Part shown: in pieces, positions 34,419 to 45,996 of the stretch
Position numbering within the stretch: position 1 is the first letter of the stretch
Layout of the letters: every line of letters starts with the position of its first letter
Position numbers and translations under genes: made by a program
Notes under the pieces: generated by a model
Seen by the model: only the letters and a program-made list of their open reading frames with translations
Database searches by the model: none
Told to the model about the DNA's origin: nothing
NCBI GenBank assembly: GCA_009193035.1
Contig: SWDT01000132.1
Span: 78,862 to 142,861, forward strand
From: Halicephalobus mephisto
Taxonomy: Eukaryota > Nematoda > Chromadorea > Rhabditida > Panagrolaimidae
Direction of reading: 5' to 3'
Length of the DNA: 64,000 nucleotides

Positions 34419-37400
34419 AAATAATCAATTAAATTTTTAAAATAATTTTATTTTAAAAATTAAAAAATAATCAAACTTAAAAAATCAAATTCAAAAAAAT
34501 TTAAAAACAATTTTATTTTTTTAAATTTTAAAAATAATTTTATTTTTTTAAATTTTTAAAATAATTTTATCTTAAAAATTAAAAAATAATCAAACTTAAA
34601 AAATCAAATTCAAAAAAATTTTATTTTTTTTTATTTTTTAAATAATTTTATTTTTTTTTATTTTTTAAATAATTTTATTTTTAAAATATATAATTATAGT
34701 TTTAATTAATCTATTTTAAAACAAGATTATCGGATTTTTAAAGATTTTATTTGATTTATTCATGCCCGTTTTGAGCCAATTTTGAAAGAACAAACATCTG
34801 CCAAAAATGGACCGTAACGCAATCGTCGCGATGAACAATAACCCGTAACAAATGATGTAATAACGGCCTTCCAGGTGGCACAAATCAAACAAAAAAATCA
34901 TTTTGTTATAAAAATAAATATATTTTTTTCAAAAATTATCTCAATTGAAATTTTTTGATTTTTTCCAAAAAATATAATTATAAAAATAAATAGTTTTTTA
35001 AATTAAATTTCAAAAGTTTCAATTAGATTTTAAAACATCCTATTTGATTTTTAAAAAATTTTTATAAAATTTTCAGAATTAAAAAAATTTTTATAAAATT
35101 TCGAAATTTAAAAAAATTTTATAAAATTTTCAAATTTCGAAAAATTTGGTAATCTTTCGTTGAATTCTGGAAGTTTCCAGAAAGTCCTACTAGCTTCAAT
35201 TAGATTCTAAAAGATTCTATTTGATTTCTAAAATGTTTCATGAAATTTTCAAAAATTTCGTAATTTTTTATCGAAATTTAAACTTTTTAAGAAATTTCAG
35301 AATTTTGCTTAATTTCTAAAAGATTTCACCATTTCTAAGAAGTTTTTAGTAAATTTCAAAAGATTCTATTATTTTCCAAAATTTTTAATAAATTTCAAAA
35401 TATTCTATTATTTTCCAAAATTTTTTTAGTAAATTCTAAAAAATTCTACCATTTCCCAAAATTTTTAGTAAATTCCAGAAAATCCTCCATCTTTAAGAAA
35501 TTTTTAGTAAATTTCGAAATATTCTATTATTTTTCAAAATTTTTAATAAATTTCAGAAAATCCTACTATTTTCCAAAATTTTTAGTAAATTCTAAAAGAT
35601 TCTACCATTTCCTAAAATTTTTAGTAAATTTCGAAATATTCTATTGATTTTTATAAATTTTCTGAAAATTTCAAAATTTCGACTCAACTTTAAAAATTTC
35701 TAAAAATTACAAAATTAAAAAAATAATTCCAAAAATAAATTTTTATTTAAAAATCAGTCGTTTCTTACAATTGAGATTCAAAAAGCGGAAAAAAAGAGTG
35801 CAAAAAAGAAAACAATTTTTTATGCATGAGTGGCATTGCTGGTGGCCATGAAGCTTCCGGAAGAAAACCAAGAAACATGAAAAACCAAAAAAAAAAAAAT
35901 GAACCACAATTTCTGGAGTTTCCAAGACGAGTATTGTTGTTTTCAAAAGTCAAAAAAAAAAAGGTTTTGTTAGTTTTTGGGTCCTCGAGGCCCAGAGGGC
36001 AAAAACGATTAAATTATGGCTTTTTCGAAGGAAGGCAAAAAAGATGTTATCGAGACCCAAAATTTTATTTAAAATATATTTTTAAAATTATTAAATTATT
36101 TTTTATAAAATTTGAAACTTTATTTAAAAAATATTTTTAAAGTTATAAAATTATTTTTAAAAAATTTAAAATTTAAAAAATATTTTTAAAATTATAGAAT
36201 TACTTTTTTAAAAATATGAAATTTAAAAGATATTTTTAAGATTATTTTTTAAAAAATTTAAAATTTAAAAGATATTTTTAAAATTATAAAATTACTTTTT
36301 AAAAAATTTAAAATTTAAAAGATATTTTTAAAATTATAAAATTACTTTTTAAAAAATTTAAAATTTAACAGGATGGTCACTAAACAGCCCTAGGGCATGA
36401 CGACCAGTTTCTTCACATCTGCTTGGGTGGAATGGATTGTTGCCTTTTTGACCACATGGCCAAAGGACAACGCTGTCGAACAAGAAAGCTTTTTAAAAAC
36501 GAAAATTCCTGAAGAAACACATTTGGCAGAACCACTGTCCGAAATAACAATTTTTAAACAGAAAAATTTTCAAAACGTTCGAAAATTAAAAAACCTTTTT
36601 CAATTTTAAACAATAAATAACGGAAGATTTTTCTGAAACTAACATGATCAATCTAATTAAGAAGAATTTCGGAATTTTTACTGTACAAGGATTCGGTGTT
36701 CATAGATTCAGATTCAAATTTTTTCAAATTTTTAAATTCTGATAGAAATTTAAAAAATTTTCAAAATCATCATGGTTAATCTGCTCAAGGATGTCTGAAC
36801 TTTGAAACTTTTACTATATAACGATTCTTAGTATTCTTATATTCAGATTCACATTTTTCTAATTTTTTAAATTCTGATAGAAATTAAAATAGTTTTAAAA
36901 ATCACCATAGTTAATCTGCTCAAAAATATCTGAACTTTGAAACTTTTACTATATAACGATTCTTAGTATTCTTATATTCAGATTCACATTTTTCAAATTT
37001 TTAAATTCTGATAGAAATTTTAAAAATTTTCAAAATCATCATGGTTAATCTGCTCAAGGATGTCTGAACTTTGAAAATTTTACTATATAACGATTCCTAA
37101 TATCCTTATATTTAAAATCGCATTTTTTCTAACTTTTTAATTCTGATAAAAATTAAAAAATTTTCAAAAACTAAAAAATAAAGAAATTTAAAAAATTTAA
37201 AACCTAAAAAAATAAAAACAACTTTTTACAAATTTTAATAATTTTAAATTTTTTTATTATAGAAATCCTTTTAAAAAATAAAATATAATAGTTTTAAAAA
37301 GATTTTTAAAATTTTTTTATTTATTTTTGAAATTTTTTTGTTTTTTTAAATGAAATTTGATCTTGAAATCGAAAATGGAACAGATACTTTTTAATTTAAC

Positions 37401-39815
37401 CAAAAATAAATATCCACACATGGAGCCAGAGTTGTCGATTTCAAGGATCTCAAGTATCCAAAGTACACAAAATTTATTCCAGCTTGCAGATCCCGTCAAA
37501 AGCCAAAACTGGCCAATACGGAACCGGAACATCATTTTAGGCAACTTTGGAGAAAAAGTAAAAAAGTAATTTTACAAAAAATAAAAAAAAATTATTTTAA
37601 AAATGATTTTATAAAAAATAAAAAAAAGAAATTCTATAGAAAAATAAAAAAAAATAATTTTATAAAAAATAAAAATAATTTTATAAAAAATAAAAAACAA
37701 TAATTTTAGAAAAAATAAAAAAAAATAATTTTATAAAAATTTAAAAAATTAATTTTAGAAAAAATATAAAAAAATAATTTTAAAAATAACTTTATAAAAA
37801 ATAAAAAAGTGATTTTGTAAAATTTAGAAAGAATAATTTTATAAAAAAATTTTTAACAATTTTATATTTAAAAAATTTTTTTAAATAATTTTCAAAATAG
37901 TTTTATTTTGAAAAGTAAAAAAAATAAATTGAAACAATTTTCTCTTGAAAAAATTGAATAAAATTGACCCAATAAAGCGGTAGGAAAAATTTTACAACAT
38001 ATTTTTGCTGATGTAAGAAAAGTGATAACAAAATGTGATAATCATAGTTGTCGAGTTTTCGAATTTCAAAATTTTCGAATTTGAATTAATTCGAATTTTT
38101 AAATTTTCTAACTAGAATTAATTCATATTTTTCGAATTTAAACTAATTTTAATTTCTGAATTTTCGAATTTAAATTAATTCGAATTTTAAAATTTTCGAA
38201 TTTAAACTAATTCGAATTTTCTGAATTTTCGAATTTAAATTAATTCGAATTTTGAAATTTTCGAATTTAAATTAATTCGAATTTTTAAATTTTATAACTT
38301 GAATTAATTCGAATTTTCTGAATTTTCGAAATTAAACTAATTTTAATTTTCGAATTTAAATTAATTCGAATTTTTAGATTTTCGAACTTAAACTAATTCG
38401 AATTTTTAAATTTTCGAAATTAAACTAATTTTAATTTTCGAATTTAAATTAATTCGAATTTTGAAATTTTCGAAATTAAACTAATTTTAATTTTCAAACT
38501 TGAACTAATTCGAAATCTGTTCGATTTTCGATTTCAAAGTTCAAAAATGGCAGTTCTGGTGACAATTTATAAAAATTTTTCAAATTTTTCTAAAAATATT
38601 TAAATACATTTTTATGCTATTATATAAAATTAAAAATAAATTGAAATATAACATTAGTTTTCAGAATTTTTAAGAAAATTAAAAAATTTGGAAATTGATT
38701 CTTAATTTTTAATGGATTTTAGAAAATTGAAATTTGAAAAAAATTTTTGTTTTAAAAAATATAAAAATTTAAAACAAATATTTTTGGAAAATTTTTCGGC
38801 AATGAAATTTTGGAAATTTTTTATTTTAGATGTTGATAAAAATCGAACGAGATTCTGGAAGATTATAAAGAATTTCAGAATCTTCTACAAGGTTCCCAAA
38901 GATTCTGGAAAATTTTAAGAGATTCTACAAAATTGTCGGAGATTCTAAAAGTTTCTGAAAGATTCTAGAAAATTTCTGAGATTTTAAAAAATTTCGGAAT
39001 CTTCTATGAAGTTACTGAAGATTCTAAAAATTCTGGAAAATTCTAAAAGTTTGAAAATCTTCCACAAAGTTCCCAAAGATTCTAGAAAATTCAAAAAATT
39101 TCGGAATCTTTTACGAAGTTACCAAAAATTCCAAAGGTTCTGGAAGATTATAAAAAATTTGGAAATGTTTTACAAGGTTGCTGAAAATCCTCAAAAATTC
39201 AAACTCAAAAAAGTAAATCTATTGGAATTTTTGGAATTTTTTCATTCTTCCCAGCACATCGGCTGACCGGAAATTGAAAATGTGCATCATCTGTGTCAAA
39301 AAAATTAATTATATTCAAGGGAATCTGGCGCAAGGATTTTAAACAAAAAATTTTCCAAAAATTTGAAAAATGAATCCAACCCAAAGGGTTAGTGAAGCCA
39401 ACTACATAGGACAAGTCCGTAGAAGGATTTTCGAAAAAGAAAAAAATTTGATTAATGATCTCTAGTGTGGGAGATGTCCTCAACAAACAAGGAAAATTTG
39501 GACTTTTGAAAAATAAGCTTTTTTAAAAAAATTTTGATTTTTGAAAAATATTTTTAAAAATAAAAATTTGGACTTTTTAAAAATATTTTCTTTGAAGAAA
39601 ACATTGATTTTTAAAAAATACTTTTTTTTTGAAAAAAATTGATTTTTTTAAATATTTTTTTTTAAAATTGATTTTTTTTAAATATTTTTTTTAAAGAAAA
39701 ATTGATTTTTTTTAAATATTTTTTTTTGGAGAAAATTGATTTTTTTTAAATATTTTTCTTAAATTGATTTTTTAAAATATTTTTTTTGAAGAAAATTGAT
39801 TTTTTTAAAACTTAC
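34419..39815. other. Repeat-rich intergenic or long-intron DNA with small exon-like islands
   Basis: If the mig-10 long isoform exists, this is one of its introns. Clear repeats: ATTTTATTTTTAAA runs at 34440-34690; TTCTAAAAGATTCTA runs at 35040-35650; four copies of a unit of about 146 bases with GATAGAAATTTAAAAAATTT at 36640-37140; and an interspersed AATTCGAATTTT satellite at 38040-38520. Less A+T-rich islands with open frames on one or both strands lie at 34720-34900, 35770-36060, 36380-36560, 37400-37560 and 39240-39480. The 37400-37560 island reads well on the plus strand (KYPKYTKFIPACRSR, then AAA before a GT), but no convincing acceptor or neighbouring exon was found. Confidence 0.5.
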
Positions 39816-39945
39816 GGTTTCAATCATGGATTCATCGGGATTTGTTTCAATTTTTAGAAGTTTTTCTTCGAATTTGGCCAAGGCTTCTTTGCTGAATTCA
39901 GAATCCAATTGGTCACTTTCCAAAAGAGCGACGAAAACAGAAAAG
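39816..39945 (-). CDS. Coding exon, probably of a long mig-10 isoform
   Basis: On the minus strand a 130-base exon is bounded by TTTTTCAG and GTAAGT. The single open frame encodes an acidic helical peptide (FSVFVALLESDQLDSEFS, then LAKFEEKLLKIETN). It needs two bases from an upstream exon and ends in phase 0. Both phases fit: the upstream exon at 53286-53204 ends with two bases, and the mig-10 exon beginning after the acceptor at 34400 starts in phase 0. The exon itself is likely real; its assignment to mig-10 is inference. Confidence 0.6.
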
Positions 39946-42900
39946 CTGAAAAATGATTAAAATTAATCTTTCAAATCAATCATCGATCGATAAAAAAGGA
40001 CTTAATCGGAACATTCATCACGATTTTAAAAAAAAAACAAATTTCTACGATTTTTAAAGAAAATTAAAAATTTTACTTTTTAAAAAAAATAAATTTTGAA
40101 AAGTTAAAAATAATATTTTTCAAAAACAAAAATGAAGAATTGTTAAAAAATGGTCTCGACAGGAATTTTCGGAATTTTTAAAATTTACAAAATTATAAAT
40201 TTTAAGTAGTTTTAGAAAATCCAGAATCCATTTTGGAAGGATTTCGAAATTTATATAAGATTCTAGATTTCAGAAGTTTCCACAGAATTCTAAAAATTTC
40301 TACTAGATTCTGAATTATTCTAAAAATTGACATGATTTTAGATAACTTCAGAAATTTCCATGAGATTCTTTGGATTTTTAGAAGATTCTTAGATTTCAGA
40401 GGTTTCTACTAGATTCTGAAATATTTTAAAAATCAACATGATTCTAGATAATTTCAGAAATTTCTATGAGATTCTTTGGATTTATAAAAGATTCTTAGAC
40501 TTCAGAAGTTTCTACTAGATTTTAAAAATTTACAAAAGATTTTAAGATTTCAGAAGTTTCTACTAGATTCTGAAATATTTTAAAAATCTACATAAGATTC
40601 CGGAAAAATTCAAAATCTTTCGTAGAATTTTCAAAATTTCAGAATTCATAAGATTTTTAAAAACTCCAGAATCTTTCGTAGAATTTTCAAAATTTCAGAA
40701 ACTTCTACAAACGTCCACAATATTCCATAATATTTCGAACAATTTCAGAATGTTCCATTTTGGAAGACTCTAAAATCCATAAAATTCAAATTCCTATGAA
40801 AAAAATAAACATTTTTTAAATAAAAATTGGGCTATCAAACACTGTACAGTTGTTTCATTTTTGGCAATAAGTTGGTATTGAAACCGTCTCAAAAATAAAT
40901 GTAGACAAACATATCGGAGATCGAACAAGTCGTAAACAGGTCTCCTCGTCCGATAACGAGGAAGCCGCTTATAAAAATTTAAGTTTAAGTTTTCTAAAAA
41001 TGAATAAGAGCAATTTTAAAAGGATAAAAGAAATTTTAAAATGAATAAAAATCAAAACTTTAAATTTTATAAAACGGTCTCAACACGAATTTTTGGAATT
41101 TTCCAGTTGGGACCAAAAAAAGAAAAATTTAAGGTTTATCTAATTTTAAAAACAATGATAACCAAACTATTATTAAAATTAAAAAATAATTGTAAAATAG
41201 CCTTGACACGAATTTTCGGAATTTTCCAGTTGGGACCAAAAAAAGAAAAATTTAAGGTTTATCTAATTTTAAAAACAATAATGATTATATTATTTATTAA
41301 AAAATAAAAGAAAGTTAAAAAAAATTAAAAATTATTTTTTTTAAATTAAAAATAAGAAAATTAGAAAATTATTTTTTTAAAATTAAAAATAAAAGAAATT
41401 TAAAAATTAAAAATAACAGAAAACTTTAAAAATAGAAAATGAATTTTTTGAAATTAAAAATAAGAAAATTAAAAAACTTGAAAATTATTTTTTTTAAATT
41501 AAAAATAAAAGAAAAAAAATTAAAAATAACAGAAAACTTTAAAAATTTAAAATGAATTTTTTGAAATTAAAAATAAGAAACATTTGACAATGAAAAACAA
41601 TGTTACAGTAAATAAGGAAATTTTTACGATGAATAGAGATGAGAAAAGAAAAATTAGGAACAATTTAACATTCAAAATTCATTTACAAAATGCACGCGAT
41701 TACGAAAATGGCAATTTAGAAACTTGTCAATATATTTTTAAAATTTAAATTCAACCTGTTTCTAGTTCGAAATTCAAAAGTAAATTGATACCTAGCCCCT
41801 AGAAGCCCCCGTTGACCACTAGTTTGCGCCGGACTTGTTTAAGTTTGTCACGACATCGATAGTTTGGTCGATTTCGTTTTCGAAGAATAATCGACGGCCC
41901 GCTGTGAATTGCCACCGGAAGAACAAACGATCGGTTTCGTTTCAAATTTGTGTGAAATGGTTTCATAAATTTCATCCACTTATGTTGTAATTAAAAAAGA
42001 TATAATTTCTCAAATTTCTTGCACAAAAAAAATATTTTTCAAATTTTAAAAAATAAAAAAAAATTTTTCAAATTTTAGAAAATAAAAAAAAATTTTTATA
42101 AAAAAGTATTTTTTAAGTTTTAGAAAATAAAAAAAAATTTTATAAAAAAATATTTTTTGTTTTAGAAAATAAAAAAAAATTTTATAAAAGTATAATTTTT
42201 TAAGTTTTAGAGAATATTTAAAAAATTTTTTATAAAAATGCAATTTTTCAAATTTTTCGCGCAAAAAAAGAATTTTTTATAAAAACATATTTTTTCAAAT
42301 TGCAAATTTCCCGCGCAAAAAAATTTTTATAAAGATGCGTTTTCTCAAATTCACTTTACAGTAATCCTAAGCATTTGAAAAAACAGAAAATTTGGAATTT
42401 AAAAAAAAAATTAAATTTTAAAAAAAAATTAAATTTTAAAAAAAATTAAGTTTTTAAAAAATTAAATTTAAAAAAAATCTTAAAAGTAATAAAATTTTTA
42501 AAAAATTAAGTTTTTAAAAAAATTAAATTTAAAAAAAACATAATTGTGAAAAAATTAGTCAAAAAAGTCATAAATCAAAAAATTATGTTTCTGCAATTTT
42601 CGAATCCAGATGGTTGGAAAAAACTGTCATTGAGAATCCGAAAATTCAGAAAATGATTTACAACAAGGTTCAGAACAGGTGGACAACAAAAAATTAAATT
42701 TTTTTGGAAAGACTGGTCAACTAAAAAAATTCCAATAATTCTGAAAACCTCCTTGACCAGTCGGAAACCGCAACTCGCGCTAATCAACAGATTATAAGTC
42801 GAAAATTGGACACTTTCGGAAGACCACAGGCTACTGCAAAAAAGTGCGAATTCAGACATAACAAAGTTCTTCAATTTCTAGATTTTGAAATTTTTAAAAA

Positions 42901-45359
42901 TTTTTCAAATTTTTCGAATTTCCAAAAATTCTTAATTTTGAAATATTTTAAAATTTTTCAAATTTTAGAATTTTTAAAATTTCTTAATTTTGAAATATTT
43001 TAAAATTTTTCAAATTTTTCGAATTTTTAAAAATTTCCTAAATTTTCTAATTTTCTAAACTTTCCAAATTTTAAAAATTTAAAATTTTTTAATTTTTGTA
43101 AATTTAAAATTTTCTTATTTTTTTCAAATTTAAAATTCTTTAAATTTTCCGAATTTTAAAAATTTCTTAATTTTTTAGAATTTAGAAATTCTCCAATTCT
43201 AAAATCCTAAAGCAAAAAATTTTTAAAAACGAAAAATACAAGTAAAAGCGAAAAAAATGAGAAAAATTCGTGTTGAGGATATCGGATAGTCCTTCTTAAG
43301 CAGCTTCAAGTATTCAAGTGTCCGGTCGTATCGGGATTGTCCAGATCCAGTAGTTGAGGAACCGGAACTGGATTATTTTTTAAAAAACATTTTTTTCGAA
43401 AAACATTTTTTTCAAAAAAATGTATAAATCGATCTTTAAGTTCTTTTGACAAAAAATCTGAATTTTTTAACACCGTTCCGAAAAAATAAAGATTTTTAAA
43501 AAATTAAAAAAGCTCAAATTTCTTTAAAAATATAAAAAAAAAACAAATTCAAAAATGTTCAAAAAGTTAAATTCGAAAATTAAAATACATTAAATCTAAA
43601 TTTTAAAATTTTAAAAATAAATTAAAAAAAATTAAATTAAAGAATTTTTTTAAATTTAAATTCAAAATTTAAAAAAAAGTTAAACTTAAAAATTAAAAAA
43701 AATTTAAAATTTAAATTCGAAATTTTTTAAATTAAAAAAAAAGAAACTTAAAAATTTTAAAAAAATTTAAATTTAAATTCGAAATTTTTTAAATAAAAAA
43801 AAAAGAAACTTAAAAATTTTAAAAAAATTTAAAATTTAAATTCGAAATTTAAAATTCTCTAAAAAGATGCGCGACAAAATACAATTTTTATTTTGAATAA
43901 TAAATCGGTTTTCAGTATTGAGACGACTTTGATGGAAAGAAACATGGAATAAAAATATATTGAGTGACCAGCGGTCAATGGAATGACTATTGTTCCGGAA
44001 TTGGCCAGTGCCCTCTTTCGGAGAGACGGATATTCAAAAAGAAGATTTATTTTAGCCGTTCATTATTGGTCTGCGCAAAAGAATAAAGCTTCAAAAACGC
44101 CGTGTCGGAAGTTAACACGGATAATTGAGTTCAATCACGAGAATAGGACAGCTTTGACAAATTTAATTTCTTTGTTCTGCATAGGAGAGGACCCTTCAGC
44201 CAGGAACCGAACCTGGGCCTCGCGACTGGGAGCCACAAACACTGACCACTACATCACAGAAACAAACTTCCTCTTCTTCAAAAATGAAATTTGTTAATTC
44301 TTCTTTTTATAAAAAACTATTTCGTAATTAACAACTAAACTTAAATCTCAAGAACGAGAATAAGAAACACTGACCATTATATTAAAAAAACAAGCTTTTT
44401 CCTCTTCAAAAATGAAATTTCTTCTTCTTTTTATAAAAACTATTTCGTAATTAACAACTAAACTTAAATCTCAAAAATGAGAATAAGAAACACCGACCAC
44501 TACGGTACTGAACAACTCAATTTGATGTGGGTAATTTCGATTGTTTCGACAACTTAATTTAATGTGGACAATTTCGATTGTTTCGAAAATTCAATGTCCA
44601 ACTACCATTGAAGCCCCAGGGTCATTTGAATGAATGATGGATGAGAGACTAAAAGCCTCAGGACATTGAACAAGATTGTTCTGCGCAAATTTGCATACAG
44701 TAAAGGGACGAGATTTTAAAATCCGATAGTCACATTGTTTTAAAAATTCAAAACTAAACTTGGTCCCGACACGAAATTTTTTAAAACTTTCCAGTCGAGA
44801 TAAAAATTGCAAAATTCGTTTTTGCGTTTTTACAAATATGAAATCATGATCACACTATTAAAAATAAATTAAAAACAAATTTTTTACAAAAAAATGGTCT
44901 CGACACGAAAGTTTTCGAAATTTTCCAGTTGGGACCAAAAAGTACAAAATTTAGTTTTTAGTTAATTTTACAAAGATTCAATTACATTAATATTGTTTTT
45001 AGAAAATTAAAAACAAAATTTTTTTTACAAAATGGTCTCGACACGAATTTCGAAATTTTTTAAAAAACTAAATTAATCTATAATTTTGAAGTTAATTTTC
45101 TTCAAAATATATTCTTTTTAGATAAATTTAGAAATTTCTAAATTACGGTATATAGGATACATAATCCCCTGTCCGTTTTCTAAGGTCGGCGATAATGCAA
45201 AAACATGGATGAAAATTTCGAAAACCATAATCACTATCCAACGTGCCTCATCGAAGACGGATTAATTTGATTTTTTTGAAAAATTTCGAAAACTAGGACC
45301 AATAAAATTCGAAATTTTGAAGATTTGAGAAATTAGACAAAATTAATTGGACTATTGAA
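39946..45359. repeat. Repeat-rich stretch with unassigned islands
   Basis: Most is A+T-rich tandem sequence: TTCTACTAGATTCTGAAAT types at 40200-40760, two 140-base copies at 41040-41290 that each carry the GGTCTCGAC family, AAAATTAAAAATAAGAAA types to 41580, and TTTTATAAAAA runs at 42000-42340. Islands with open frames: 40850-40990 (all three minus frames open), 41770-41990 (minus frame with basic residues), 42560-42697 (plus frame with FESRWLEKTVIENPKIQK), 43260-43380 (minus frame with SRYDRTLEYLKLLKKDYP) and 43980-44180 (plus frame of 104 codons running into the tRNA-like repeat). None has enough splice support to call a gene. Confidence 0.45.
44190..44515 (-). repeat. Tandem tRNA-like repeats, locus 1
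   Basis: Read on the minus strand, 44264-44190 has a tRNA A-box-like GATGTAGTGGTCAG and a T-arm CCAGGTTCGGTTCCTGG with a perfect five-base stem. The same flanks and A-box part recur about 120 and 240 bases further on (near 44360 and 44490) with the T-arm lost. They look like decayed tRNA-derived repeats, not functional tRNA genes. Confidence 0.6.
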
Positions 45360-45379
45360 TGAGTCGTGTATTGTACCAG

Positions 45380-45996
45380 ATTGAAGCCCTTGAGGTTGGG
45401 AACGACGATTTCAGAAAGGAAAATCGCCAGTTACCCGAGGGCGTCAAACTGGTTTGTTTGAGGATTGTCGTCGTCCGATCTTCCAAAGGTGAAAAAAGTT
45501 TCGTCTTTCCAGAAAAAATTCTTTTAAATTAAAAAATCTAAATATTATCAAAATTAAAAAATAAATTTCTAAAATTCAAAAAACTTAAATTTTATAAAAA
45601 AAAATTGGAAAATTATTTTCATAAAAAATTGAAAATAACTTTTTTAATTTCATAAAAAATCAAAAATAACTATTTTAAATTTTGTAAAAAATCGGAAATA
45701 TTTTTTTAATATTTTGTAAAAAATCGGAAATAACTTTTTTAATATTTTGTAAAAAATCGGAAATAACTATTTTTAAATTTTGTAAAAAATCAAAAATAAC
45801 TATTTTAAAATTTTGTAAAAAATAAAAAGTAACTTTTTAAATTTCATAAAAAATCAAAAGTAACTTTTTTAATATTTTATAAAAAAGTCAAAAATTATCC
45901 AGATTTCAAGTTGAAGATAATTAAGAAAAAATTTTAGAAGAAATCAATCCGACACTCGACAAATCTGCGCTAATCCAATTAAACCTTCGATTGTAG
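45380..45996 (+). other. Candidate two-exon gene fragment, unknown
   Basis: Plus-strand segments 45380-45488 and 45938-45996 join in phase across GTGAAA and TTTTAG and end in TAG (56 codons). They read IEALEVGNDDFRKENRQLPE and, after the join, EEINPTLDKSALIQLNLRL. No start codon or upstream exon was found. The minus strand over the first segment is also open (FTFGRSDDDNPQTNQFDALG with a GTAACT donor), so strand and reality are uncertain. Confidence 0.25.

Noticed and set aside
34716..34901. 61-codon minus-strand frame with a hydrophobic segment
   Set aside because: Alternative frames are equally open and no splice junction links it to mig-10 or another gene.
35826..36060. Lys-rich plus-strand frame
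   Set aside because: Produced largely by poly-A runs; frames shift at each run and no splice logic fits.
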